From Peptostreptococcaceae bacterium (GTDB lineage Bacteria > Bacillota > Clostridia > Peptostreptococcales > Peptostreptococcaceae), in the NCBI GenBank assembly GCA_902363255.1, contig CABIZO010000003.1, positions 620,001 to 684,000 of the forward strand: a stretch of DNA of 64,000 bases, in the 5' to 3' direction. A program made the position numbers and the translations under genes. Positions 25,654-33,317 of this stretch are shown in pieces (position 1 is the first letter of the stretch; each line of letters opens with the position of its first letter). The notes beneath the pieces are model-generated. The model was not told the DNA's origin. It searched no databases and saw only the letters and a program-made list of their open reading frames with translations.

Positions 25654-28269
25654 TTAGTATATCTTCATATATATTTCTTCTAATTCTTTTACTAATGGTG
25701 ACCTAGGATTAGCAGAAGTACATTGATCGTCAAAAGCCTCTATAGCTAATTTTTTTATAGAAGATATATACTCATTTTTTTCTATACCACAATCTTTAAT
25801 ACTCATTGGTTCATTTAGATCTTGCATTAATTTTCTAATTGCATCAATTAAGCTTTTAACACCTTCTTCAACACTATCAGTATTTAATCCCAATACTCTT
25901 GCAATTTCACAATACTTTTTATCAGCTACAAAAGATTTATATTTAGGAAATACCGTAAACTTACTTGGTATTTGCGAATTATATTCTATTACGTGTGGTA
26001 ATAATATAGCATTTGCTCTTCCATGAGGTATATGAAACTTAGCACCAAGTTTATGAGCTAAAGAGTGATTTATCCCTAAAAAAGCATTGGCAAATGCCAT
26101 ACCTGCTATACAAGAGGCATTATGCATTTTTTCTCTAGCTTCTTTACATTCTACTAAATCTCCACCTTTATATGATATTGGTAAATATTTAAATACCATC
26201 TCTATAGCTTTTAATGCCATCGCATCCGTATAATCCGTTGCCATTACAGAAACATATGCTTCTATTCCGTGAGTTAATACATCTAAACCTGTGTCTGCAA
26301 TAACTGAGCTTGGCAAACTCATTACAAATTGTGGGTCTACTATGGCTACGTCTGGTGTTAATTCATAATCAGCTAAAGGATATTTTATATTATTTTCTTT
26401 ATCTGTTATAACTGCAAATGAAGTTACCTCTGATCCTGTTCCTGATGTAGTTGGAATAGCTACCAATTTTGATTTTCGTCCTAACTTAGGAAATTTATAA
26501 ATCCTTTTTCTAATATCCATAAATTTAAGTTTCAAATCATCAAAATTCACTTGTGGATTTTCATAAAATAACCACATTCCTTTTGCTGCATCTATTACTG
26601 AACCCCCTCCTAAAGCTATTATAGTATCTGGCTTAAATTTAGTCATTTCTTGTGACCCAATTAATACTGTTTCAACAGATGGGTCTACTTCTACATTTGT
26701 AAATTTTTCTATTATAACAGGATTTCGTCTTTTTCTTAACTGGTACTCTACTTTTTTTACATATCCCAAATCTTCCATAGTTCTATCAGTAATTATAATT
26801 ACTCTTTCCACATTAGGAAGCTTTTCTAAATATTGAATTGAATTCATTTCATGATAAATCTTTTCTGGCACTTTAAACCACTGCATAGTATTTCTTCTTT
26901 TGGTAACCTTTTTTAAGTTAATTAAATTATGAGCAGATATATTATCAGTAGTAGAATTATTACCCATGGAACCACAACCTAAAGTTAGTGAAGGTGTATT
27001 AACATTATATATACCTCCAATGGCTCCTTGACTTGACGGTGTATTTATTAAAAGTCTACCTGTTTTTACTTTATCACTAAATTTTAAAATTATATTGTCA
27101 TTGTTAGAGTGTATACATGCCGAATGACCAAGACCACCAAACTCTGTCATTTCAACACATTTATCTATGCCTTCATCTGCATTTTTCACCTTTATACAGG
27201 CTAAAACTGGACTAAGTTTTTCTTTAGATAAAGGATAATCTTCACCTACTCCATTTATTTCTGCTACTAATATTTTAGTATCTTTAGGTACTTCAAATCC
27301 TGACATTTGCGCAATTGTATATGCACTTTTCCCTACTATTTTTGCATTTAACATTTTAGTATCTTTATTTATAACAGTATTTTCTAGTAATTCTTTTTCC
27401 TCATTATTTACAAAATAGCATTTATTATTTTTCATTATCGAGACAACATCTTCATATATTTCATCTTCAATTATTACAGCTTGTTCAGATGCACAAATCA
27501 TTCCATTATCAAATGATTTGGATACTATTAAATCATTTACAGCTTGATTAATATCTGCAGATCTTTCAATAAAACAAGGAACATTTCCTGGACCTACTCC
27601 TAAGGCTGGCTTACCTGAAGAATATGCTGATTTAACCATTCCAGGTCCTCCAGTTGCTAAAATCATAGATATTCCTTTATGTTTCATTAATTCATTTGAT
27701 GCCTCTAAAGATGGAGTCTCTATCCACTGTATACAATCTTTTGGTGCTCCTTCTTTTATTGCAGCATCTCTTAATATCTTTGCAGCTTGGACAGAACACT
27801 TCTGTGCAGATGGATGAAAACTAAATATTATCGGATTTCTTGATTTTATAGAAATTAAAGCTTTAAACATTGTTGTTGATGTTGGATTTGTAACAGGTGT
27901 TACTCCTGCGATTACTCCTATAGGCTCTGCAACCGCCATATATCCTTCTCCGTCATTTTCTTCCACTACTCCAACAGTTTTTTCATATTTTATGCTATTA
28001 TAAATATACTCTGTTGCAAAAATATTTTTCGTTACCTTATCTTCAAAAATTCCCATATTAGTTTCATCAACAGCCATTTTGGCTAATTCCATATGCTTAT
28101 CAAGACCTGCTTTTGCCATTGATTGAACTATTTTATCAATTTTTTCCTGATCTAGTTTCAGCATTTCTTCCATCGCAACATTTGCTTTTTTAACTAATTC
28201 GTCAATTATAACTTCTATATTTATTATTTCTTCCTTTGGATTTTTAATCTTTTTCATTTCTTTGCTCAT
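25654..28269 (-). CDS. adhE: Bifunctional acetaldehyde-CoA/alcohol dehydrogenase AdhE (copy 1)
   Basis: An 871-residue fusion: N-terminal CoA-acylating aldehyde dehydrogenase (about 1-440; catalytic Cys in DNGMICASEQAVI) and C-terminal iron-dependent alcohol dehydrogenase (about 455-871; GGGSVIDAAKGMW, the iron ligands in DTGLDVLTHGIEAY and NHSLAHKLGAKFHIPHGRAN). It reduces acetyl-CoA to ethanol and oxidises two NADH; AdhE proteins form spirosome filaments. The start is the ATG at 28269 (GAGGATTAGCATA before it); the frame's upstream TTG overlaps that site. A damaged Rex-like operator lies 40 bases upstream. Close paralogue at 33318-35987. Confidence 0.96.
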   Translation of the reverse strand: MSKEMKKIKNPKEEIINIEVIIDELVKKANVAMEEMLKLDQEKIDKIVQSMAKAGLDKHMELAKMAVDETNMGIFEDKVTKNIFATEYIYNSIKYEKTVGVVEENDGEGYMAVAEPIGVIAGVTPVTNPTSTTMFKALISIKSRNPIIFSFHPSAQKCSVQAAKILRDAAIKEGAPKDCIQWIETPSLEASNELMKHKGISMILATGGPGMVKSAYSSGKPALGVGPGNVPCFIERSADINQAVNDLIVSKSFDNGMICASEQAVIIEDEIYEDVVSIMKNNKCYFVNNEEKELLENTVINKDTKMLNAKIVGKSAYTIAQMSGFEVPKDTKILVAEINGVGEDYPLSKEKLSPVLACIKVKNADEGIDKCVEMTEFGGLGHSACIHSNNDNIILKFSDKVKTGRLLINTPSSQGAIGGIYNVNTPSLTLGCGSMGNNSTTDNISAHNLINLKKVTKRRNTMQWFKVPEKIYHEMNSIQYLEKLPNVERVIIITDRTMEDLGYVKKVEYQLRKRRNPVIIEKFTNVEVDPSVETVLIGSQEMTKFKPDTIIALGGGSVIDAAKGMWLFYENPQVNFDDLKLKFMDIRKRIYKFPKLGRKSKLVAIPTTSGTGSEVTSFAVITDKENNIKYPLADYELTPDVAIVDPQFVMSLPSSVIADTGLDVLTHGIEAYVSVMATDYTDAMALKAIEMVFKYLPISYKGGDLVECKEAREKMHNASCIAGMAFANAFLGINHSLAHKLGAKFHIPHGRANAILLPHVIEYNSQIPSKFTVFPKYKSFVADKKYCEIARVLGLNTDSVEEGVKSLIDAIRKLMQDLNEPMSIKDCGIEKNEYISSIKKLAIEAFDDQCTSANPRSPLVKELEEIYMKIY

Positions 28270-28308
28270 TATGCTAATCCTCGTCAAATATAATTATTTT
28301 ATTTAAGT

Positions 28309-28326
28309 TTGTTATATTTTTACGAT
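28309..28326 (-). promoter_or_regulatory. Half-decayed Rex-like site upstream of adhE copy 1
   Basis: On the plus strand this reads TTGTTATATTTTTACGAT. The first 14 bases equal the perfect Rex site of adhE copy 2 and only the last arm (TAACAA) is changed. Both sites begin 40 bases before their start codons. Confidence 0.55.
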
Positions 28327-28451
28327 TAATCAAATATTTATACCTTTTATATAATTCCACATATTCCAAAACTATTTACCTTATATTAAGTATTAATTTT
28401 ATTATTAAATAGATAAAACAAATTCTATTAAAATATTAATTTGCAAAATAA

Positions 28452-28492
28452 TTAAAGGTCCGATATCAATCTATTGATAATCAGACCTTTTT
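28452..28492. terminator. Terminator between the XRE-cupin gene and adhE copy 1
   Basis: AAAGGTC-CGATATCAAT pairs with ATTGATAATC-AGACCTTT with one mismatch; short T run on both strands. Confidence 0.7.
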
Positions 28493-28515
28493 AACTAGTA
28501 AAGATTTTTAATTTT

Positions 28516-29061
28516 TTATAAAATAACAGCGAATATAACTTTCGCTTCTATATCACTATTATTTTCCCATCTATGTTTAATTCCGGCAGGAATTTTAACA
28601 CTATCCTCTTTATTTAAATCAAATTTTTCATCATCCAAATATAAAATAACCTCTCCTTCTAACACATACGCAATCTCATACCCATTATGATGAATATAAT
28701 CAGTACATGATGATGATTTAGGCGATAAATCCATAATAGCAAACTCCAAGTTATCATTTATTCCAGGTGTTAACATTTCATATATAACATTATCTGCACC
28801 AGGAAGAATTACTTTTTTTCTATTATTTCCTCTCACTATTAAGTCCTCTTTAATTATCTCAGAAGTAAAAAAAGTAAACAAAGGCGCATTTAATGCATTT
28901 GCAATTGACTTTAAAGAGTTAACAGATGGGTTTGCTAAACCTCTTTCTATTTGACTAAGCAACGATGGTGTAACCTCTGCCATTTTAGCTAATTCCCTTA
29001 TACTTAAATCTTTACTTTTTCTGTATTGTGCTATTTTTTCTCCTATATTCAAATCACTCAT
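28516..29061 (-). CDS. XRE-family regulator with C-terminal cupin domain
   Basis: A 181-residue transcription factor: N-terminal helix-turn-helix (residues about 8-62, IAQYRKSKDLSIRELAKMAE and TPSLLSQIERGLANPS), then a cupin_2 barrel (about 105-178) with the histidine and glutamate positions in YIHHNGYEIAYVLEGEV and a later KIPAGIKHRW. The cupin presumably binds a small effector. It is divergent from the GntP permease at 29250, and an ACAAAG/CTTTGT dyad sits between the permease's -35 and -10, so it probably controls that gene. The start has AAGGAGATATCA. Function as repressor or activator is inferred. Confidence 0.88.
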   Translation of the reverse strand: MSDLNIGEKIAQYRKSKDLSIRELAKMAEVTPSLLSQIERGLANPSVNSLKSIANALNAPLFTFFTSEIIKEDLIVRGNNRKKVILPGADNVIYEMLTPGINDNLEFAIMDLSPKSSSCTDYIHHNGYEIAYVLEGEVILYLDDEKFDLNKEDSVKIPAGIKHRWENNSDIEAKVIFAVIL

Positions 29062-29174
29062 TGATATCTCCTTAAAAATTTATTTATTAATCCGTTAATT
29101 TTATTTTTTATTATACCACAATTACTTAATTTTTAGTTTTTATATTAAATATAATTTATTTTATTTAATTGTAT

Positions 29175-29203
29175 TTGACACAAAGTTCTTTGTCATGTAA
29201 AAT
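29175..29203 (+). promoter_or_regulatory. Promoter of the GntP permease with embedded operator
   Basis: A consensus TTGACA (29175-29180), 17-base spacer, TAAAAT (29198-29203). The spacer carries the perfect dyad ACAAAG-TT-CTTTGT (29180-29193), a likely binding site for the divergent XRE-cupin protein. Confidence 0.75.
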
Positions 29204-29249
29204 ATACCTTAATTTATTAATTTATATTAAACACTAAAGGAGACATAAA

Positions 29250-30500
29250 ATGATGATTACAACTTTTGGAGCTTTAGTCGGATTATTTATATCTGTAATA
29301 CTCATACTAAAAAAATACGAACCCGTATATAGTTTAATGTTTGGAGCCTTAATTGGCGGATTAGTTGGTGGTGCAGATTTATTAAACACTATAGAATTTA
29401 TGATAAATGGAGCTAAAGATATTTTTCCATCAATACTAAGAGTATTAGCATCTGGATTTTTAGCTGCTTGCTTAATTAAAACAGGTTCTGTAAATAGAAT
29501 TTCTGAAGAAATAATAAAAGCACTTGGTGATAAGCATTCAATACTAGGAATAATATTTTCTACCTTTGTACTTGCAGCTGTAGGTGTAAATTTAGATGTG
29601 GCTATTTTAACTGTTGCTCCTATAGGATTATCTTTAGGTTCAAAACTAAATTATTCAAAAATGTCTGTATTGCTAGCTTTGCTAGGTGGGGGTAAAGCCG
29701 GTAATATTATTTCCCCAAATCCAAATACCTTGGCTGCTGCTGATAATTTTAATGTGGATATTTCTAATGTAATGATGTCTAATGTTACACCTGCAATATT
29801 TGGAATAATTTTAACTTTATTATTAACTAAACTCTTATCTAATAAAGGTAGCAAAATCATTTTTAATACTTTAAATAAAGAACATGAATCACTACCTAGT
29901 TTATTTTGTTCTATTATTGGCCCCTGTACTTCTATTGTATTGTTATCTTTAGGAAACTTCACTGACATTACAATAGATCCTTTAATAGCCTTACCAGTAG
30001 GCGCTATGGTAAGTATAATTGCTACTAATAACACTAAAAATACTAATGAGCTAATGGCTTTTGGTATAAATAAAATGCAAGGTATATGTCTGCTATTATT
30101 AGGTACAGGAACTTTAGTAGGTATTATACAATCTTCTAATTTACAACAAAGTACAATTGAATTATTAGATATTCTTAATATTCCACAATTTTTATTAGCA
30201 CCTATTTCAGGCATGATTATGTCTTTAGCTACTGCTTCTTCAACATCTGGATCTACTATTGCATCTTCAACTTTTTCAACTGCAATTTTAGCATCAGGTT
30301 TATCAAATGTAGCAGGTGCCACTTTAGTTAATGCTGGTTCTTGTGTATTTGAGCAACTACCACATGGATCTCTTTTTCATACAAGCGGAAGTAGCGTTGA
30401 GATAAGTTTATCTGAAAGATTTAAATTACTACCTTATGAAATTACTTTGGGTCTTACTATGACTGCAGTTTCTACTATTATTCAATTAATACTACTTTAA
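29250..30500 (+). CDS. GntP-family permease (gluconate/organic acid symporter type)
   Basis: A 416-residue permease with about 12 helices of the GntP family (H+-coupled uptake of gluconate or related acids). Family features are KYEPVYSLMFGALIGGLVGG near the N-terminus, the GGGKAGNIISPNPNTLAAAD loop (about residue 145), and a serine/threonine-rich SLATASSTSGSTIASSTF region near 332. The substrate cannot be read from sequence; gluconate, glycerate or hydroxy-acids are possible. The start has AAAGGAGACATAAA. Regulated, by context, by the divergent XRE-cupin protein. No catabolic gene follows it. Confidence 0.87.
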   Translation: MMITTFGALVGLFISVILILKKYEPVYSLMFGALIGGLVGGADLLNTIEFMINGAKDIFPSILRVLASGFLAACLIKTGSVNRISEEIIKALGDKHSILGIIFSTFVLAAVGVNLDVAILTVAPIGLSLGSKLNYSKMSVLLALLGGGKAGNIISPNPNTLAAADNFNVDISNVMMSNVTPAIFGIILTLLLTKLLSNKGSKIIFNTLNKEHESLPSLFCSIIGPCTSIVLLSLGNFTDITIDPLIALPVGAMVSIIATNNTKNTNELMAFGINKMQGICLLLLGTGTLVGIIQSSNLQQSTIELLDILNIPQFLLAPISGMIMSLATASSTSGSTIASSTFSTAILASGLSNVAGATLVNAGSCVFEQLPHGSLFHTSGSSVEISLSERFKLLPYEITLGLTMTAVSTIIQLILL

Positions 30501-30503
30501 GTA

Positions 30504-30545
30504 ATAAAAATGGTGAACATATATATCGTGCTCACCATTTTTATG
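30504..30545. terminator. Bidirectional terminator between the GntP permease and glyA-like gene
   Basis: AAAAATGGTGA pairs with TCACCATTTTT. Confidence 0.85.
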
Positions 30546-30610
30546 TGTATATTAATATTTAAGTAAAAAGTTTATTATTCAAATACACTTATTACTGTGA
30601 GAAGCTAGTT

Positions 30611-31867
30611 TTAGTCCTCAAAATACCCTTCTGGATATAGTGGGAATTTTGAAATTAAATTTCTTGCTTGATTTTTACATTCTTTTAATACTTCTTCATT
30701 ATCTATGTTATCTGCTACTTTTTCCATAATATCAGCTATCTCAGTTATTTCCTTCGGTCCAAATCCACGTTCTGAAACTGCTGTAAGTCCTATACGAACA
30801 CCACTTGTTACAAATGGACTTTCTGGGTCATTTGGAATAGTATTTTTATTTACTGTTATGCCTATTTTTTCTAAGGCTTGATCAAATTGCTTGCCAGTTA
30901 TTTTCTTCGCCCTTAAATCCACTAGCACAGTATGATTATCAGTACCTCCACTTACTATTCTAAATCCTCTTTTTTCTAATTCTTTTGCTAAGCATTTTGC
31001 ATTATCTAATACTCTTTGCATTGTAGCTATAAACTGAGGTTCTCTTACTCTTTTAAACATATTGGCTTTAGCTGCTATTCCATTTATTTGTATAGATCCA
31101 AGTGTTCCTGGGAAAGTTGATCTATTTAATGCTTTTGCATATTTTTCTTTACACATTACAAATCCACCTCTAGGACCACAAATTGTTTTTGAACAAGAAG
31201 ATGTACAGAAATCTGCATATGGAACTGGTGAAGGTATTACTCCTGCTCCTATAAGTCCTGATATATGAGCCATATCTACCATTAAATACGCCCCAACTTT
31301 ATCTGCTATTTCTCTCATTCTTTTATAATCTATAAGCCTTGGATAGGCACTAGCTCCAGCTATTATCATTTTAGGTTTAAATTCTAGAGCCTTCTTTTCT
31401 ACTTCATCATAATTTATTTCCTCAGTTTCCAAATCTACACCGTAATGTTCATAGTTAAATATTTTACTTGCAAAATTTGCAGGTGATCCATGTGTTAAAT
31501 GTCCACCATGATCCAGTTTCATAGCAAGAATTTTATCTCCTGGATCAAGTACAGCATTAAATACTGTGTAGTTTGCAGTTGCACCAGAGTAAGCCTGAAC
31601 ATTTACATATTCACAGCCAAATGCTTCCTTAGCCCTTTCTATACATAAATTTTCCACTTCATCAGCATATTGTGATCCTGCTTGATATCTCTTTCCAGGA
31701 AGTCCTTCTTCTGTTTTATTAACAAATACACTCCCCATAAGTTCTAATATTTCTGTAGGCGCAGAACTTTCTGATGCTATCATTTCTATATTATATTTTT
31801 GTCTTTCTAATTCTTTTTCTACTATTGCATATAATTCCGGGTCAGTTATTTTTGTTGTTTTTAACAT
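30611..31867 (-). CDS. glyA: Divergent serine hydroxymethyltransferase-family protein
   Basis: A 418-residue PLP protein of the SHMT family, which converts serine plus tetrahydrofolate to glycine plus 5,10-methylene-THF. The fold is clear (MIASESSAPTEILELMGSVF, LDHGGHLTHGSP, VDMAHISGLIGAG, GGTDNHTVLVDLR). The PLP-lysine segment is atypical: SSCSKTICGPRGG instead of the usual TTTTHKTLRGPRGG, so the His before the Lys is Ser. Likewise VQAYSGATAN replaces VQPHSGSQAN and PGTLGSI replaces PGxQGGP. It may be a true GlyA of a divergent clade or a paralogue with another aldol substrate. Start at 31867 has GGGGG 8 bases upstream; an ATG 6 bases earlier is too close. Confidence 0.82.
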   Translation of the reverse strand: MLKTTKITDPELYAIVEKELERQKYNIEMIASESSAPTEILELMGSVFVNKTEEGLPGKRYQAGSQYADEVENLCIERAKEAFGCEYVNVQAYSGATANYTVFNAVLDPGDKILAMKLDHGGHLTHGSPANFASKIFNYEHYGVDLETEEINYDEVEKKALEFKPKMIIAGASAYPRLIDYKRMREIADKVGAYLMVDMAHISGLIGAGVIPSPVPYADFCTSSCSKTICGPRGGFVMCKEKYAKALNRSTFPGTLGSIQINGIAAKANMFKRVREPQFIATMQRVLDNAKCLAKELEKRGFRIVSGGTDNHTVLVDLRAKKITGKQFDQALEKIGITVNKNTIPNDPESPFVTSGVRIGLTAVSERGFGPKEITEIADIMEKVADNIDNEEVLKECKNQARNLISKFPLYPEGYFED

Positions 31868-31983
31868 AATCATTTCCCCCTTAAAATATTATTAATATTT
31901 GAAAAAGTAATTAAACTATTTTTACTTCTATATATCTTTGTTTGTGTTCAATTATTTTAAATTAATTAAATAGTATTAACTAA

Positions 31984-32012
31984 ATAGTATTTCCTTTACC
32001 ACAAATTGTCAA
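31984..32012 (-). promoter_or_regulatory. Predicted promoter of the SHMT-family gene
   Basis: On the minus strand TTGACA (32012-32007), 17-base spacer, TACTAT (31989-31984). A direct repeat TAAATAGTATT occurs around the -10. Confidence 0.6.
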
Positions 32013-32085
32013 TTAAATTTTAATATCTTTAATATAATTTAACATTTGTGCTTATTTTCTAATAAATATATGATTTTATCAAAAT

Positions 32086-32118
32086 AAAAAGTCTGCCACT
32101 TTTATAAGGCAGACTTTC
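32086..32118 (-). terminator. Terminator of the HD-domain gene
   Basis: AAAGTCTGCC and GGCAGACTTT hairpin, with TTTTTATTTTG on the minus strand. Confidence 0.88.
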
Positions 32119-32132
32119 GTAAATAAATTATT

Positions 32133-32777
32133 TTAGTTTTCATTATTTGTATCTATTTCTTTAAAATCTTCTAGAGCATTTTTAAGATAACCTTCCTTAA
32201 TAGAATAATCTTGATTTACAGTTCTTCCAAGTGCATCTGCTTTTGCCAACAATACTAAATCATGCGGACAGATCGACTTGTTAAATAACTTTCTAGTGCT
32301 TTTTAATTTACTATTTTGATTTGCTAATTGATTTGGTTGCATATGAAGTTCTGTCATATTTAACACATAGTTCTTAAGGTCACTTTCGTCTTTCCTTATT
32401 ATTCTACTTAAGAATTTCCTAACTAGTTTTAAACCAGCCCTTTCGTGATTATATGAAATTATTTTTCCATCTTCTTTAGTTGTAGTCGTTAAAACTTTTC
32501 CAAAATCATGGCATAAAGCTGAGTACATAAAACCAAGTGGATTTTTAGCTTTATCTTTTAATTTAGCTGCCTCATCTATTACCATCATAGTATGATTAAA
32601 TACATCTCCTTCTGGATGATGAATAGGTGATTGTATTACTCCTATCAAATCACTTATTTCTGGAAATTTCACGCCTAAAGTATTATTATTTTTTAAGTTG
32701 TTAAAATATATTGATGGTTTTTCATATGTTAATAATACTTCTTCAAGTTCATTTTTTATATCTATATCTTTTGTCAT
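32133..32777 (-). CDS. HD-domain phosphohydrolase
   Basis: A 214-residue soluble HD-superfamily protein. Metal ligands appear as HPEGDVFNHTMMVIDEA (about residues 52-68), the CHDFGKV doublet near 88, and NHERAGLKLVRKFL near 109. The spacing resembles the HD domain of bacterial tRNA nucleotidyltransferases, but the nucleotidyltransferase head is absent. Related free-standing proteins are phosphatases or phosphodiesterases on nucleotides. Monocistronic; the start is preceded by GAGGCGATTTTAAATT. Substrate unknown. Confidence 0.8.
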   Translation of the reverse strand: MTKDIDIKNELEEVLLTYEKPSIYFNNLKNNNTLGVKFPEISDLIGVIQSPIHHPEGDVFNHTMMVIDEAAKLKDKAKNPLGFMYSALCHDFGKVLTTTTKEDGKIISYNHERAGLKLVRKFLSRIIRKDESDLKNYVLNMTELHMQPNQLANQNSKLKSTRKLFNKSICPHDLVLLAKADALGRTVNQDYSIKEGYLKNALEDFKEIDTNNEN

Positions 32778-33051
32778 AATTTAAAATCGCCTCATTTATA
32801 AAATTTTTTGTGAACTTTTCTATTTTTATTATAATATTTTTTATTTACTTTTAACCATTAAATTTGTGGTATTATTATCCCTTTAAAAACATCTTAATAT
32901 TATTATATTTTTGATACATTTTAAAGTATTTGTTTATTAAAAAGTGTAATTTACAATTTTAGTACAAAAGATTATTATTTAGAATTTATTATTTTAAATT
33001 ATAAGTGATATAATTATATTAATAAATAAAATTGGATAAGGTGATTAATTT

Positions 33052-33210
33052 ATGAAAAAAAATAAAAAAAACATGGATGAATGTATTGCTGAATTGGAAG
33101 ACTTTTATGAATCAGCAGGAAAGCAAGATGATTTTGAACGTGATATTGACGGAAAGTCAGATAAAGAAATTATGGAACTATACAATAGTATTTTTAATAA
33201 TAATGACTAA
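33052..33210 (+). CDS. Small hypothetical protein, 52 residues
   Basis: MKKNKKNMDECIAELEDFYE opens a 52-residue, charged, helical protein ending in NSIFNNND. An AAGGTG site lies 8 bases before the ATG and a very strong terminator follows 14 bases after the stop, so it is transcribed as its own unit. No membrane segment; one cysteine. I do not recognise the family; size and composition suggest a small cytosolic regulator or spore-type protein, which is speculation. Confidence 0.6.
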   Translation: MKKNKKNMDECIAELEDFYESAGKQDDFERDIDGKSDKEIMELYNSIFNNND

Positions 33211-33223
33211 ATATTTTTATATA

Positions 33224-33259
33224 CAAAAGACCTTCCATTTATAAATGGAAGGTCTTTTT
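33224..33259. terminator. Strong bidirectional terminator
   Basis: AAAGACCTTCCATT with its exact complement, a short loop, then TTTTTC; serves the 52-residue gene and adhE copy 2. Confidence 0.93.
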
Positions 33260-33317
33260 CATTGCAGACAATATTAATTTTAAGGTTATATTTTAAGGAA
33301 TCACTAATTAAACTATT

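Noticed and set aside
29651..30322. 223-codon minus-strand frame
   Set aside because: Fully antisense to the GntP permease; a mirror of its hydrophobic codons without a ribosome-binding site.
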